Of a stretch of DNA of 37,139 bases, positions 26,893 to 36,900 are shown in pieces. The DNA is from Thermobacillus xylanilyticus (lineage in GTDB: Bacteria > Bacillota > Bacilli > Paenibacillales > Paenibacillaceae): contig NZ_CAJRAY010000077.1 in NCBI RefSeq assembly GCF_907165215.1, forward strand, positions 88,220 to 125,358. Direction: 5' to 3'. The stretch's first letter is position 1, and every line of letters starts with the position of its first letter. The translations under genes were made by a program, and so were the position numbers. The notes below the pieces were generated by a model. The model searched no databases. It was not told the DNA's origin and saw nothing but the letters and a program-made list of their open reading frames with translations.

Positions 26893-27771
26893 ATGGAACT
26901 CCGAACGTTGAAAACCTTCCAGGTCGTTGCCACCCATCTGAATCAGACGAAAGCCGCCGAGATTCTCGGATATACGCAGCCGACGATCACGATGCAAATG
27001 CGGAATCTGGAACAGGAGATCGGCCACCCCTTGTTCCATCGGGTCGGGAAGAAAACGTATCTGACTCCGGCCGGAAAAGTGTTGAAGCAGCATGTGGATC
27101 GGCTCATGGCATGCGTGGAGGAAATGAACCAGGCATTGAGCCGATTGCATGAACCCCACGGCACATTGGCAATCGCCGCGCCGGAATACTATTGGACGCA
27201 TCATTTGACCACGCTGATCCACACCTTTGTGCAACTTCATCCGCAAGTCAAGTTGAAACTGGTCTCTTGCAACAGCGGCGACGTCATGCGAATGATCGCT
27301 TCCCGCGAAGCGGATGTCGGGATTGTGGCGGGAAAACAGAGGAATGACGACCTGGCGTTCGTTGCGCTTGATGAAGAAGAGCTGCTGTTGGTCATGCGAA
27401 AAGACCTTCACCCCGACCGCGACCTTTCGGCCATCCTGCAGAAGCATCCCCTGCTCTATAAAGAAAGCTATCATCTTGACGGGCTGTTTGACCGCTGCAT
27501 GGAAGAGATTCCAAAGCCGATGACGGTCATCGAAAGCGGCAGCGAAGAAGCGATGAGGCAAGCCGTTTTGAAAGGGACAGGCGTTGGCATCATCAGCGGC
27601 GATTTGATTGAAGAGGAGATCAGAAAGGGCGAACTCATCCCTCTGCACCGGTTTGCGCAGACCTTGGATACTTATTTGATTACGCGCAAGGATCGTTCCG
27701 ATGAATTGACGATTCAGGCCTTCGTCGAACTGGTAACGGAAGGGTGGGACGAAGCGTCGGAAACAACTTAG
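26893..27771 (+). CDS. LysR-family transcriptional regulator
   Basis: A 292-residue regulator. The N-terminal winged helix-turn-helix is typical (MELRTLKTFQVVATHLNQTKA, then AEILGYTQPTITMQMRNLEQEIG and LFHRVGKKTYLTPAG), followed by the linker helix and a two-lobed periplasmic-binding-protein-like effector domain from about residue 90. LysR regulators commonly control the gene encoded divergently, here the aminotransferase, in response to a related metabolite. GGAAGGAG lies just upstream of ATG 26893; a TTG at 26872 would extend the protein by seven residues without a ribosome site. Confidence 0.92.
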   Translation: MELRTLKTFQVVATHLNQTKAAEILGYTQPTITMQMRNLEQEIGHPLFHRVGKKTYLTPAGKVLKQHVDRLMACVEEMNQALSRLHEPHGTLAIAAPEYYWTHHLTTLIHTFVQLHPQVKLKLVSCNSGDVMRMIASREADVGIVAGKQRNDDLAFVALDEEELLLVMRKDLHPDRDLSAILQKHPLLYKESYHLDGLFDRCMEEIPKPMTVIESGSEEAMRQAVLKGTGVGIISGDLIEEEIRKGELIPLHRFAQTLDTYLITRKDRSDELTIQAFVELVTEGWDEASETT

Positions 27772-27806
27772 CGGCGTGGCCGGCAGGTTCCGTTTATGGG
27801 CCGAAA

Positions 27807-27828
27807 GTCTCGATCAAGAGGCGTTTTT
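27807..27828 (+). terminator. weak terminator after lysR
   Basis: GTCTC (27807-27811) pairs with GAGGC (27818-27822), followed by GTTTTT. A short stem but a clear T-run 36 bp after the LysR stop. Confidence 0.4.
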
Positions 27829-27880
27829 GCCCGCGGAATAGTCAAAAAAGCTCAAAATAACGCGAATAGGGGCATTGGTC

Positions 27881-27909
27881 TTGATTCCACGGCAAAAATT
27901 GACGATATA
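27881..27909 (+). promoter_or_regulatory. promoter of riboswitch unit 1
   Basis: -35 TTGATT (27881-27886), 17 bp, -10 GATATA (27904-27909). The element TTGACGATA around the -10 is shared with the promoter of riboswitch unit 2, which has the same spacing. The leader that follows contains a GATC-TTCG-GATC hairpin. Confidence 0.55.
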
Positions 27910-27975
27910 AACAAATGAGAGGATCTTCGGATCGGCAGGTCCCGGACAGGACTCCAACCTGAAAAACCAGGCAAA

Positions 27976-28068
27976 GAACAAAGGCAAACCCGTACGAAAG
28001 TCGGGGACGCAAAGCCACGGGTCTAAAGCACCGGACATTTCCGGACCGCCATGACAGCCGGGCTGCTC
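27976..28068 (+). ncRNA. c-di-GMP-I (GEMM-I) riboswitch, unit 1
   Basis: The aptamer is identified by its conserved core in order: AGGCAAACC, a P2 hairpin closed by a GAAA tetraloop (CCCGTACGAAAGTCGGG), GGGACGCAAAGCC, GGGTCTAAAG, a variable P3 hairpin (CCGGA-CATT-TCCGG) and ATGACAGCCGGGCTGC. These are the hallmarks of the class I cyclic-di-GMP aptamer in Bacillales. It directly precedes the DUF4279 gene. No T-run separates aptamer and gene, so control is more likely at translation. Confidence 0.95.
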
Positions 28069-28080
28069 TTAAATGGTGGT
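28045..28080 (+). promoter_or_regulatory. predicted ribosome-site sequestering stem
   Basis: ACCGCCAT (28045-28052), inside the 3' part of the aptamer, is complementary to ATGGTGGT (28073-28080), which contains the ribosome site of the DUF4279 gene; a CAGC/GCTG stem can stack inside. Aptamer folding and this stem exclude each other, so c-di-GMP would be expected to free the ribosome site (ON switch). This is inferred from base pairing. Confidence 0.55.
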
Positions 28081-28088
28081 GATGAAGG

Positions 28089-28511
28089 ATGGAACATGCC
28101 GTTGATCATGCCTTCTTTTCAGGTGACGCAAGTTTGATCATCCGGGGAGAGATGCTTGATTTCGATGAAATCACGCGAAGTTTGAATGTGGAGCCGGCGA
28201 GATGCCTGAGCAAGGGCGGCAAGGTGTCGGTCAGCGGCAAGAAGGTGTCCAAGGATTTCTGGATGTACCGGGTTAAAATGCGCGGCAACGACCCCGTCGG
28301 ATCGCTCATGCAGCTGCTCAGGGAGCTGGAACCGAACATCGGGTACATCCATCAGCTGTCCGACAGCGGGTACGATGTCTGTCTGCGGATGTATTATCAG
28401 TCCGAGCTGGGGCAGATTTATTTTGAAATGCCGAACGAACTGCAAGCCTTGATCGCCAAATTCAAGGTCCGTCTGGAATTTTCCATCCTGTCCTGGGGCG
28501 GGGCGGTTTAA
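28089..28511 (+). CDS. DUF4279-family protein
   Basis: A 140-residue cytoplasmic protein without signal peptide or membrane segment. The pattern ASLIIRGEMLDFDEITRSLNVEPARCLSKGG near residues 14-44 and the ending EFSILSWGG match the DUF4279 family as I recall it; its biochemical role is unknown. GGTGG lies nine bases before ATG 28089. It is the only gene of a unit bounded by a c-di-GMP-I riboswitch and a strong terminator. Its position before a second riboswitch unit for SLH and RHS surface proteins suggests a part in the same c-di-GMP-dependent programme; an immunity or accessory role for the RHS protein is speculation. Confidence 0.8.
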   Translation: MEHAVDHAFFSGDASLIIRGEMLDFDEITRSLNVEPARCLSKGGKVSVSGKKVSKDFWMYRVKMRGNDPVGSLMQLLRELEPNIGYIHQLSDSGYDVCLRMYYQSELGQIYFEMPNELQALIAKFKVRLEFSILSWGGAV

Positions 28512-28529
28512 AAGCGCTTTAGATATGGA

Positions 28530-28567
28530 AACCTCGCGGGAGTGTTCGACTCCCCGGGGTTTTTTTT
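28530..28567 (+). terminator. terminator of DUF4279 gene
   Basis: AACCTCGCGGGAGT, loop GTTCG, ACTCCCCGGGGTT (one bulge, one G-T pair), then a run of eight T. A strong intrinsic terminator separating the two riboswitch units. Confidence 0.92.
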
Positions 28568-28637
28568 GTTTTATGCAATAAACGCGGCGGGCGGAATGGG
28601 CAAAAAGTCTTGTCCGGGGAGGTCTCTTTCTCTCATG

Positions 28638-28659
28638 AATTAGGAAATAAAGCCTAATT
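28638..28659. promoter_or_regulatory. dyad upstream of riboswitch unit 2 promoter
   Basis: AATTAGG (28638-28644) and CCTAATT (28653-28659) form a perfect 7-bp inverted repeat with an 8-bp A-rich spacer, centred about 70 bp before the expected start of transcription. It looks like an operator for an unknown regulator. No equivalent lies before unit 1. Confidence 0.4.
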
Positions 28660-28683
28660 GTTGTCTGATCATGGAAGGATATC

Positions 28684-28712
28684 TTGAACGAATGGAATAT
28701 ATTGACGATAAA
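28684..28712 (+). promoter_or_regulatory. promoter of riboswitch unit 2
   Basis: -35 TTGAAC (28684-28689), 17 bp, -10 GATAAA (28707-28712), closely resembling the promoter of unit 1. The leader then forms a perfect GGTCCC-GAGC-GGGACC hairpin before the aptamer. Confidence 0.6.
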
Positions 28713-28775
28713 ATCAAAGACAGGGTCTTCGGGTCCATAGGTCCCGAGCGGGACCTCGATGCGAAAACCGGGCAA

Positions 28776-28874
28776 GAACAAAGGCAAACCCGTACGAAAG
28801 TCGGGGACGCAAAGCCGCGGGTCTAAAGCGCCGGACCATGACGTCCGGATCACGCCATGACAGCCGGGTTGCTC
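28776..28874 (+). ncRNA. c-di-GMP-I (GEMM-I) riboswitch, unit 2
   Basis: Nearly the same core as unit 1: AGGCAAACC, the identical GAAA-capped P2, GGGACGCAAAGCC, GGGTCTAAAG, a variable P3 (CCGGACC-ATGA-CGTCCGG) and ATGACAGCCGGGTTGC. It governs the SLH-RHS operon. Compensatory-type differences in P3 against unit 1 support a real structured RNA. Confidence 0.96.
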
Positions 28875-28891
28875 TCATGCAAGGTTTTTTT
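28854..28891 (+). terminator. riboswitch-controlled terminator of unit 2
   Basis: GCCATGA-C-AGC (28854-28864) can pair with GCT-C-TCATGC (28871-28880; one bulge, one mismatch), followed by AAGG and seven T (28885-28891). The 5' arm is the conserved 3' end of the aptamer, so ligand binding should prevent the terminator and allow read-through. Confidence 0.65.
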
Positions 28892-28931
28892 GTTTTGTCC
28901 AAATTTGCAATTTCGGAGAGGAGAGAACGTG

Positions 28932-30926
28932 ATGAAAAAGTATCCCATCCAGCACAGGTCCGGGTGGGCTCGGCTGCTTGCCGGCGCGCTGGCGCTGCTG
29001 GCCGCGATGATGGCGCCGCCGTTCTTCGGCATGGCGGAAGGCGCGGCGCCGGAAGGATTGAGAACGGATTTCAGCGTGTCCGGCGACCGGATGATCTGGT
29101 TCCAGGTCGACGGGAACGGCGTCAAGCAGGTCCATTATCGCGATCTGACGACGGGGGAAGAGCGCAAGCTGACCGATTCCGCCGCGGCGAAGGACGCGCC
29201 ATACCTATTCGGCAACACGGTGGTGTGGGCGGACAAAGGTTCCCACGGGCCGGAATCGGTCTATTGGGATATCTACAGCTACAATCTGGAGACCGGCCGG
29301 ACGGAGAAGCTGAACAAGCGGACCGGTGAAATGTCGGGTCCGGTTACAGACGGCGTCGGCGTCGTCTGGTTCGACCGGAAGCCTTACGGGGACATGTACT
29401 ACCGGCATCTTGCGACGGGCGAGGAGTACAACCTCGGGGAAGGGCTGTTCCCCGTGCTCGTCGACGGCAGGGTGGTGTACCGCAACGCGCGGGACGGCGG
29501 ACTCAGCATGCTGGATCTCAGGACCGGCAACCGCTGGCCGCTCGTTAAGCTGGGCGGCGCCAACTATGTCGACTGGTTCGTGTTCAACGGCAGCCACGTG
29601 CTGTGGAAGCAGAAGAACGGCGCGGGGGAAAGCCAATACGCGCTGCTGGCTGTCGACCGGCTTTCCGCGGAGCCGGTGGAGCTGACGCCGATGGCCGCGA
29701 GAAGCCGGGAATACGCCGTGATGGCGATAGGCGAGACGCAGGCCGTCTTCGTCGTGGACGAAGGCGGTTCGGCCGCGCTGAAGGGCGTTGATCTGGAGAC
29801 AGGCCGCGTCTACGCGGTGAACGCGCCGGTCGGCGCAGGCCAGATCGCCGGATTCAGCGGCGACAAGCTGGTGCTGAGCGCGGCGGACGGCTCCGTCTCC
29901 TTCATCGAGCTGACCGGACCGCAGGGCGGCGGGCTGCCCGGCATCGTGATCCCGCCGGCAGCCGGCGAGGGCTCGGCCGGAAGCAAGAAGCGGATCGGCC
30001 CGGCGGGCGGCGAACTGGTGTCCGAAGACGGACAAGCCCGGCTCCGGATTGCCGAAGGCACGTTCGCCGAGGAGACCGACGTGAGCCTGGACAGGGTGGA
30101 TTTGAACGACTACGTCCTGGCGGATGAGAAAGGCCGGAAGCTGCAAGGCTACGAGGCCTGGCGGGTGAGCGCAGACGCCGCGTTCGGCAAGCGCGCGGAG
30201 CTCGTGCTCGGCTACGAGCAGCCGGAATGGCGCGCGGTGCGGGAGAAGCTGGGCATTTATGTCTACGACGATGCGAACGGTCACTGGACCTATGTCGGCG
30301 GCATCACCGCGGAGGAAGAAGGCTGCGTTCGCGCGGCGATCGACGGCCCGGGCATCTACGCGGTCCTGCTGCGGGAGGTGACGTTCCCGGATGTGCGAGG
30401 CCACTGGGCGCAGCATGCCGTTGAAGTGCTGGGTGCCAGAGGCATTGTCGACGGCACGGACAAGGGAACGTTCGATCCGGCCGGGCAGCTGACCCGGGCG
30501 CAGTTCGCGAAGCTGCTCGCCGCGGCGCTCCGGCTGGAAGCCGCTCCGTCCGGACAGGCGCCGTTCGCCGATGTGCCCGCCGGCGCCTGGTACGCCGATG
30601 CGGTGAAGGCGGCGGCCGCCGCCGGCCTGGTCGAGGGCGACAGGGGCTACTTCCGCCCGAACGCGCCGCTGACCCGCGAGCAAATGACGGTCATGCTGGT
30701 CCGGGCCATTGAGCGGAAGACCGGCGATGCGGCGGATGCGGCCGATCTGTCCGGGTACCGTGACGCGGCGGCCGTCAGCGGCTGGGCTCGCGAAGCGATG
30801 GCCAAGGCGGTCGGCATGAAGCTGATCGAAGGCTACGGCGATGCGCTGCGCCCGCAGGGAACGACCACCCGGGCGGAGGCGGCGGTCGTGATTTACCGGT
30901 TGCTTGAGCAACTCCATCAACTGTAA
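28932..30926 (+). CDS. secreted beta-propeller-like protein with three SLH domains
   Basis: A 664-residue cell-surface protein. A Sec signal peptide (WARLLAGALALLAAMMAPP) ends near residue 37. Residues about 40-340 form repeats of TolB/propeller type (YWDIYSYNLETGRTEKLNKR, YYRHLATGEEYNL, GRVVYRNARDGGLSMLDLRTG). A ZU5-like segment begins at IGPAGGELVSEDG near 353. Three SLH domains from about 483 to the end (FPDVRGHWAQ, FADVPAGAWY, YRDAAAVSGW, each with a following TRAQ/TREQ/TRAE) should bind pyruvylated secondary wall polymer. AGGAG is eight bases from ATG 28932. It is the first gene after c-di-GMP riboswitch 2 and is followed 18 bp later by the RHS gene. It could anchor or present the RHS protein on the wall; that partnership is inferred from the shared operon. 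Confidence 0.9.
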   Translation: MKKYPIQHRSGWARLLAGALALLAAMMAPPFFGMAEGAAPEGLRTDFSVSGDRMIWFQVDGNGVKQVHYRDLTTGEERKLTDSAAAKDAPYLFGNTVVWADKGSHGPESVYWDIYSYNLETGRTEKLNKRTGEMSGPVTDGVGVVWFDRKPYGDMYYRHLATGEEYNLGEGLFPVLVDGRVVYRNARDGGLSMLDLRTGNRWPLVKLGGANYVDWFVFNGSHVLWKQKNGAGESQYALLAVDRLSAEPVELTPMAARSREYAVMAIGETQAVFVVDEGGSAALKGVDLETGRVYAVNAPVGAGQIAGFSGDKLVLSAADGSVSFIELTGPQGGGLPGIVIPPAAGEGSAGSKKRIGPAGGELVSEDGQARLRIAEGTFAEETDVSLDRVDLNDYVLADEKGRKLQGYEAWRVSADAAFGKRAELVLGYEQPEWRAVREKLGIYVYDDANGHWTYVGGITAEEEGCVRAAIDGPGIYAVLLREVTFPDVRGHWAQHAVEVLGARGIVDGTDKGTFDPAGQLTRAQFAKLLAAALRLEAAPSGQAPFADVPAGAWYADAVKAAAAAGLVEGDRGYFRPNAPLTREQMTVMLVRAIERKTGDAADAADLSGYRDAAAVSGWAREAMAKAVGMKLIEGYGDALRPQGTTTRAEAAVVIYRLLEQLHQL

Positions 30927-30944
30927 TCATCGGGGGAGAGAGAA

Positions 30945-33900
30945 ATGGGATTTCCGCGATCGAATAGAGGGTTAGGCGGTGTCCGGATGAAATGGAAGGC
31001 CTTGCTGTCGGCCTTCCTCGCACTGATCGTTTTCCTGTCGGGCGTGCCGCTCGTTCCGGGGACGGATTCCTCCGGCGGCAAGGCGCACGCTTCGATGAAC
31101 CTCAGAATCGTTCCGAGCGAGATCAGCACGGACAGAGGGGAAACGGCTGATATTATTTTCAGCTTCAACGCGTCCGAGTTCGGCGAAGACGAACGCGAGA
31201 TCGTGATCAGCCTGTGCACGGCGCCCGCCGGGGGCGGCGTGCCGGAGCTCGGCGACGTGATCAAGACCGGCGTCTACAAGACGAAGGAGAACGGCGTCTA
31301 CATCGAGCATACGGAGAGATGGGACGGCAAGATCAACGGCGTGCCGCTGCCGGAAGGGCGCTACACGATCTGCGTGTCGCCGGCGGAATATGACGGCACG
31401 GGCGTCTACTACGGCCAGATGGCCAGCTTTGAAATCGTGGGCTCCCGGCAGCCCAAGGCGCCGGGCGCGCTGACGATCGAACCGGCGGCTTCCGGCATGG
31501 TGAAGGTGTCCGGCAGCGCCGAGCCGAACACCACCGTGCGGTTGGAAGTGCGGGAAGGGACGGAAGGCAAGCTCACGGACTATCCGGACATTCCGGTCGG
31601 TGCGAACGGCGCATGGTCCAAGACGATCGCCGTACCGGCCGGACAGATCGCGCAAATCTCCGCCAAGGCGGCGGGAGACGGCCGGGAGTCCAGCTATTCC
31701 GAACAGGTATCGTTCATCCGGGTCGTCGTGCCCGCTTACCCGATCAGCTGGGGCGCGCTCGCCGCGTACTATTACCGGTCGGATTCCGTTGCCGACATGG
31801 CGTCGAAGGCGCAGGAACTTGCCCGGATCAACGGTGTCGACGGCGACGTGTGCACGGCGGACGGGGATTGCTCCACGCCGGTCAGCGGCCTGACGAGCGT
31901 GCTGGTGCCGAACCCGCAAACCGCGGGCACGCCGGAGCAGGCCGATCTGGCGCAATTTACGCGTGAAGCCATCGAGAAACGGCTGCGCATCGTGAACCCG
32001 ACCGGCAGCGGACCGGTCGACCCGGCGCGGGGCGACTTCACGTACAGCACCGATTCGCTGGTGCTGCAGGCGCTCATGCCGATCTCGTACCGTCTGACGT
32101 ACCTGAGCCGCGAACCGCTGGAGGGAGCGGCCGGCCTCGGCTGGCGCCACAGCTACGAGTGGCGGCTTGTGCCGGCGGAAGACGGCAAGGTGGAGCTGAT
32201 CGAGCCGACCGGGGCGCGGTACGAGTATGTGCCGCTGTCGGGCGGACGCTATTTGACGCCCCGGGGGACGGATTGGACGCTGGCGAAGGACGGCAGCGGC
32301 CATCTGCTGTCGACGCCGCAGGGAACGGCTTACCGTTTCAACGGCCAAGGGCTGCTGCAATCGATCACCGATCCGAACGGCAACGCGGTTCAACTCGCGT
32401 ATAACGGAGAACAACTGGTATCCGTCTCGACGAACGGCGCTTCGCTGTCCTTCACGTATGGCGCGAACGGCCGGCTGGCCGGCGTTCAGGATCACAGCGG
32501 CCGGAGCATCAGCTATACCTATGACGCGGCCGGCAATCTCGTCGCCATCACCGACACGGACGGCTCGACGACGAAGCTGACCTATGATGACAAGCACCGT
32601 GTGATCAGTGTGACGGACCCGAAGCAGACCGCTGCCATGACCGTGTCGTACGACGAGCACGGCCGGGTGACCGGCTGGACCGACTTCTACGGCGAAGGCT
32701 CGCAGATGGACTATGCGGGCAAGGTCGCGCCGGTCGTCCGCGGCGAAGAGGACGTAGAAGAGCCGGATCCGGGCACGGGCGGTCCGGTGCGCATCGATCC
32801 GGAGAACGGCCGCGACATTCCGGAATCGGACAAGGTGCTGCTGTCCGGCACGATGCACAACCTCGCCCATGCTCCCGCTTACCTGAAGGTCGAAGGGATG
32901 CAGCCGGTCATCGGGAACTATTTGGACAAGCTGATCGACCGTATGGAAAGTGAGATTGCCGGCTACAAAGCGTCCGCGATATCGTGCTCCTCCTGCGATG
33001 TTGCCGGCATTCAAAACGCCATTGCGGGCAGCCAGGCCGATCCGGTCGTCATTCAGGCGGGACATCTGAACCTGGACGGCGACGCGACGTTCGGCAGCCC
33101 GACGAAGCCCGTTATCCTGCTGGTTCAAGGCATGAATACGAATCAGGCGAACGCGGTGACGATCTACGGCACGCTCATCGTGGAAAATGCGCTGAACGCC
33201 AACCAGGGCACGAAGCTGACGGCCGTGTCGGTCGGCGGCAAATACGGCAGCGTGCGGGTCGGCGGGCCCGTGCATTTGAATAACGACTCGAGTGTGACGG
33301 TGTCCGACACGCTGTATGCGGGCAACCTGACGTACAACAACGGCACGCTGCAGGTGAATGCGCGGCGCGTCGTCGTCGAAGGCCAGATGCACATCAACAC
33401 GAACGTGGAGATGAACATCTCCGGCGAAATGGTCGTCGGCGCGATCGTCTCCAACAACCAGGTCGGCAACCTGAACATCACGGGCGGGGACCTGTACGTG
33501 CGCGATACCGTGCACGTCAACAACAACCTGAACGTGACGACGGGCGGCGTGTGGGCGATCGGCGGCGACATGACGCCGAACAAGACGCCATTGGTACGCT
33601 CGGGCGTCGGCTCGGGCAAATCGACGCTGTTCTACCCGAATCTTGCGGATGGCCGCGTCATGGTGCTGTCCGCGTCCGCGGCGGACAACGGCGATGCCGG
33701 CTATACCGTGTCGTCCACGCTGGCGGCCGTCTCCGAGACGACGCAGACGGATGCGCTGGGTAACGCGACGACGTACGTGTGGAGCGACCGCTTCCTGCTG
33801 CTGGAGCGCCGGGAAGCCGACGGCACCGTCGTCCAATTCGGCTACGACGATGCTTCCCGCCGGACGTCTGTGAAGGACGGGAACGGCAATGTGAACCGCG

Positions 33901-36900
33901 CGGTGTTCGATGAACGCGGCAATATGACGCAGTTCATTGAAGGCAGCGGGGAATCGACGGTCATCCGCTACAATGCGTCGAACGATCCGGTCGAGCGGGT
34001 TGACGCGCTGGGCCGCACGACGTCTTACGCGTACGACGCCAAAGGCAATTTGACGCAGGTGACGGACGGGCTCGGCAACACGACCCGGTTGGAGTGGGAT
34101 GCGCGCGGCGTGTTGACGAGCCAGACCAATGCGAACGGGGAGACGACCCGTTATGTGAACGACGCGCACGGTTTTGTGCAGGCGATTGAAGATCCCGCGG
34201 GTTATACGGTTGAGTTCGAGCGGGACACGCTTCACCGGATTACCCGGGTGAAGGACGGGAAGGGAACGCTCGAACGGATTGTCTACGATGCGAAGGACCG
34301 GGTGGTGGAACGGGAGGATGCGCTCGGGCAGAAATCTTTTGCCGCCTATGACGAGAACGGCAACCTGATCGAGACGATCGACGAAGCGGGCAACAAAACG
34401 GTCTATACGTATGATGTGTATCGTCTCACGGCCGTGGAGGATGCGCTGAACCGTATCAGCCGTACGGAATACGACGCGGCCGGCAACGTGACGCGGGAGA
34501 TCGACGCGAACGGCGGCGTGACGGAATATGCATATGATGCCTTGGGACGCGTCGTCAAGGTGACCGATCCCGACGGGCATGTGTCTCGCTACACGTACGA
34601 TGACGCCGGCAATGTGTTGACGTTCACCGACGGTACGGGCTCTGTCACACGTTATACGTATGACAAGAACAACCAACTACTGACCGTCACGGACGCGACG
34701 GGCGCGGTGACGCAATACAGCTATGACGCGAGCGGACGGAAGATCAAGGAGACGAATCCGCTCGGCAACAGCACCTGGTACGACTATGACGAAGCGGGCC
34801 GCCTGATTGCCGTCACGAATGCCCTCGGCGGCGTGACGAGGTATGCGTATGATGCGAACGGCCGGCTCATCGAACAGACGCTGCCGGACGGCTCGGTGTG
34901 GAAGACGAAGTACGACAGCCGCGGGCTTGAAGCGGGCACGATCGACCCGCTGGGCCGGGAAACGTTCGTGACGCGCGACGACCGGGGACGCGTGACGGCC
35001 TTCAAGGACGCTGCCGGCGCGGTCACGCGTTACGAATACGACGAGCTTGACCGCAACACGAAGATTGTGAATGCGCTCGGACATGAGACGATCTATGAAT
35101 ACGACCCGCTCGGCAACGTGGCGAAAATTATCGACGCCAACCAGGGCGAGACGGCGTTCCAATACGACGCGCTGGGCCGTCTGACCGGCGTGACGGATGC
35201 GCTCGGGGGCGTGACGTCGTACAGCTACGATGCCGCAGGCAACCTGGTGGAGAAGAAGGACGCGCTCGGACGCGCCACCACGTATCGCTACAACAAGCGG
35301 AATCTGGTGGTCGAATCCGTCAATCCGCTTGGGGAGAAGACGGTCACGGCCTATGACGCGGCGGGCAACGTTACGACGGTGACGGCGCCGGATCTCACGA
35401 CGACGACGTACAGCTACGATCCTGCGCACCGGCTCAAGCAGATCGAATACGGCGACGGCCAGAAGGTGTCGTTCACCTACGACCTGGCGGGCCGGCGCAT
35501 CGAAATGGTGGACAGCAGCGGTCTCACCCGCTACACCTACGACGCCTTGAACCGGCTGACCGAGGTCATTGATCCGCGTACGCAGAATACGCGCTACGAG
35601 TGGACGCCTGTCGGTCAGCGCAGCCGGATCGTGTATCCGGACAACAGTTCGGTTTACTACGAATATGATGCCGCCGGACAACTGGTCAAGGTGATGGACG
35701 AGAGCGGCACCACGCACTATGAGTATGACGCGAACGGTCGGGTCGTCAAGCGCACGCTGCCGAACGGCGGTGTGAGCACGTACACTTATGACGCGCTCGG
35801 CCAAGTGACGGAGATTCGCCATGCCGGTCCGGGCGGCGAGCTGCTGGAGCAGCTCAAGTATGTGTACGACCCGGTCGGCAACCAGACCCGCCGCGAGCGG
35901 ACGATGGCCGGCATCGATGAAGACAACCCGGCAGGCACGACGCGGGTGGATGCCGCCGACTATGTGTACGACGCGCTGAACCAGCTTACGACCGTGCAGC
36001 GGCTGAACGGCAAGCGGACGGCGTACACGTACGACGCCGTCGGCAACCGTCTCAGCAAGACGGTCACGGACGGCGGCATGACGACCGTGGAGCAGTATGT
36101 CTATGACGCGGCGAACAAGCTGCTGAGCTGGACGAACGGCGTCGACACGAAGGACTACGAGTACGATCTGCGCGGCAACCTGGTCAAGGTGACCGGCACG
36201 GACAGCTCCGCCTTGCGGATTGCGCTGGAAGGGCTGCCGGAGCAAGCGCCCACCGTCGGCGACGTCACGTACGGCCTGCCCGGCACGGAGGACCCGATTT
36301 ACACGGACGATGGCGACGGGGCACCGGGTGTTCCGGAGGGCAGCGGCGAAGAAGAGGAATGGCTGCTGCCGGATGCCTTCGAAGCTTCGCTGAACGCGCT
36401 CGCGATCGGCACGTACCAGTGGAATGCGGCGGATCGTCTTGTTCGGTATACCGATGCGTCGGGGAACGCCATGACGTACCGGTACAACGGCGACGGTCAT
36501 CGCATCTACATGGGCATTTCCATTGCGGACGGATCGGTGCAAGACGGCTACATGCCTTCGCACCCGGCGGGAGTCCGGGACGGCTGGGAGCCGCAGTACA
36601 AGAAGCGGCAGATGGACATCTACTTCGTGAATGACATTACGCAGGCGATTCCCTTGCCGCTGACCGCGACGGATGCAACCGGCACGGCCTGGAAGCAGAA
36701 CTACGTCTACGGGGCTCTGGGCGAGCGGATCAGCATGAGTTATCTGCCGAGCGCTGACTCGGACAACGGTTGGGAGCCGCAGCCGGGATCGAGCGGCGCG
36801 GCGCCGAACACGCCGGCGAAGACGCTGTACTATCTGAGCGATGCGCTAGGCAGCGCGCTGGCGTTGGATGCCGCGGACGGCCGCATCGCGGCCCGCTATC

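Noticed and set aside
27901..27908. Sigma-D (motility) promoter before riboswitch unit 1
   Set aside because: GACGATAT resembles the sigma-D -10, but no TAAA lies at the proper distance, whereas a sigma-A-like -35 with 17-bp spacing fits both units.
30972..36563. Very long minus-strand open frames (1234 and 628 codons) opposite the RHS gene
   Set aside because: They are shadows caused by GC-rich codon use and repeats of the RHS gene; the translations are Arg/His/Val-rich without recognisable domains.
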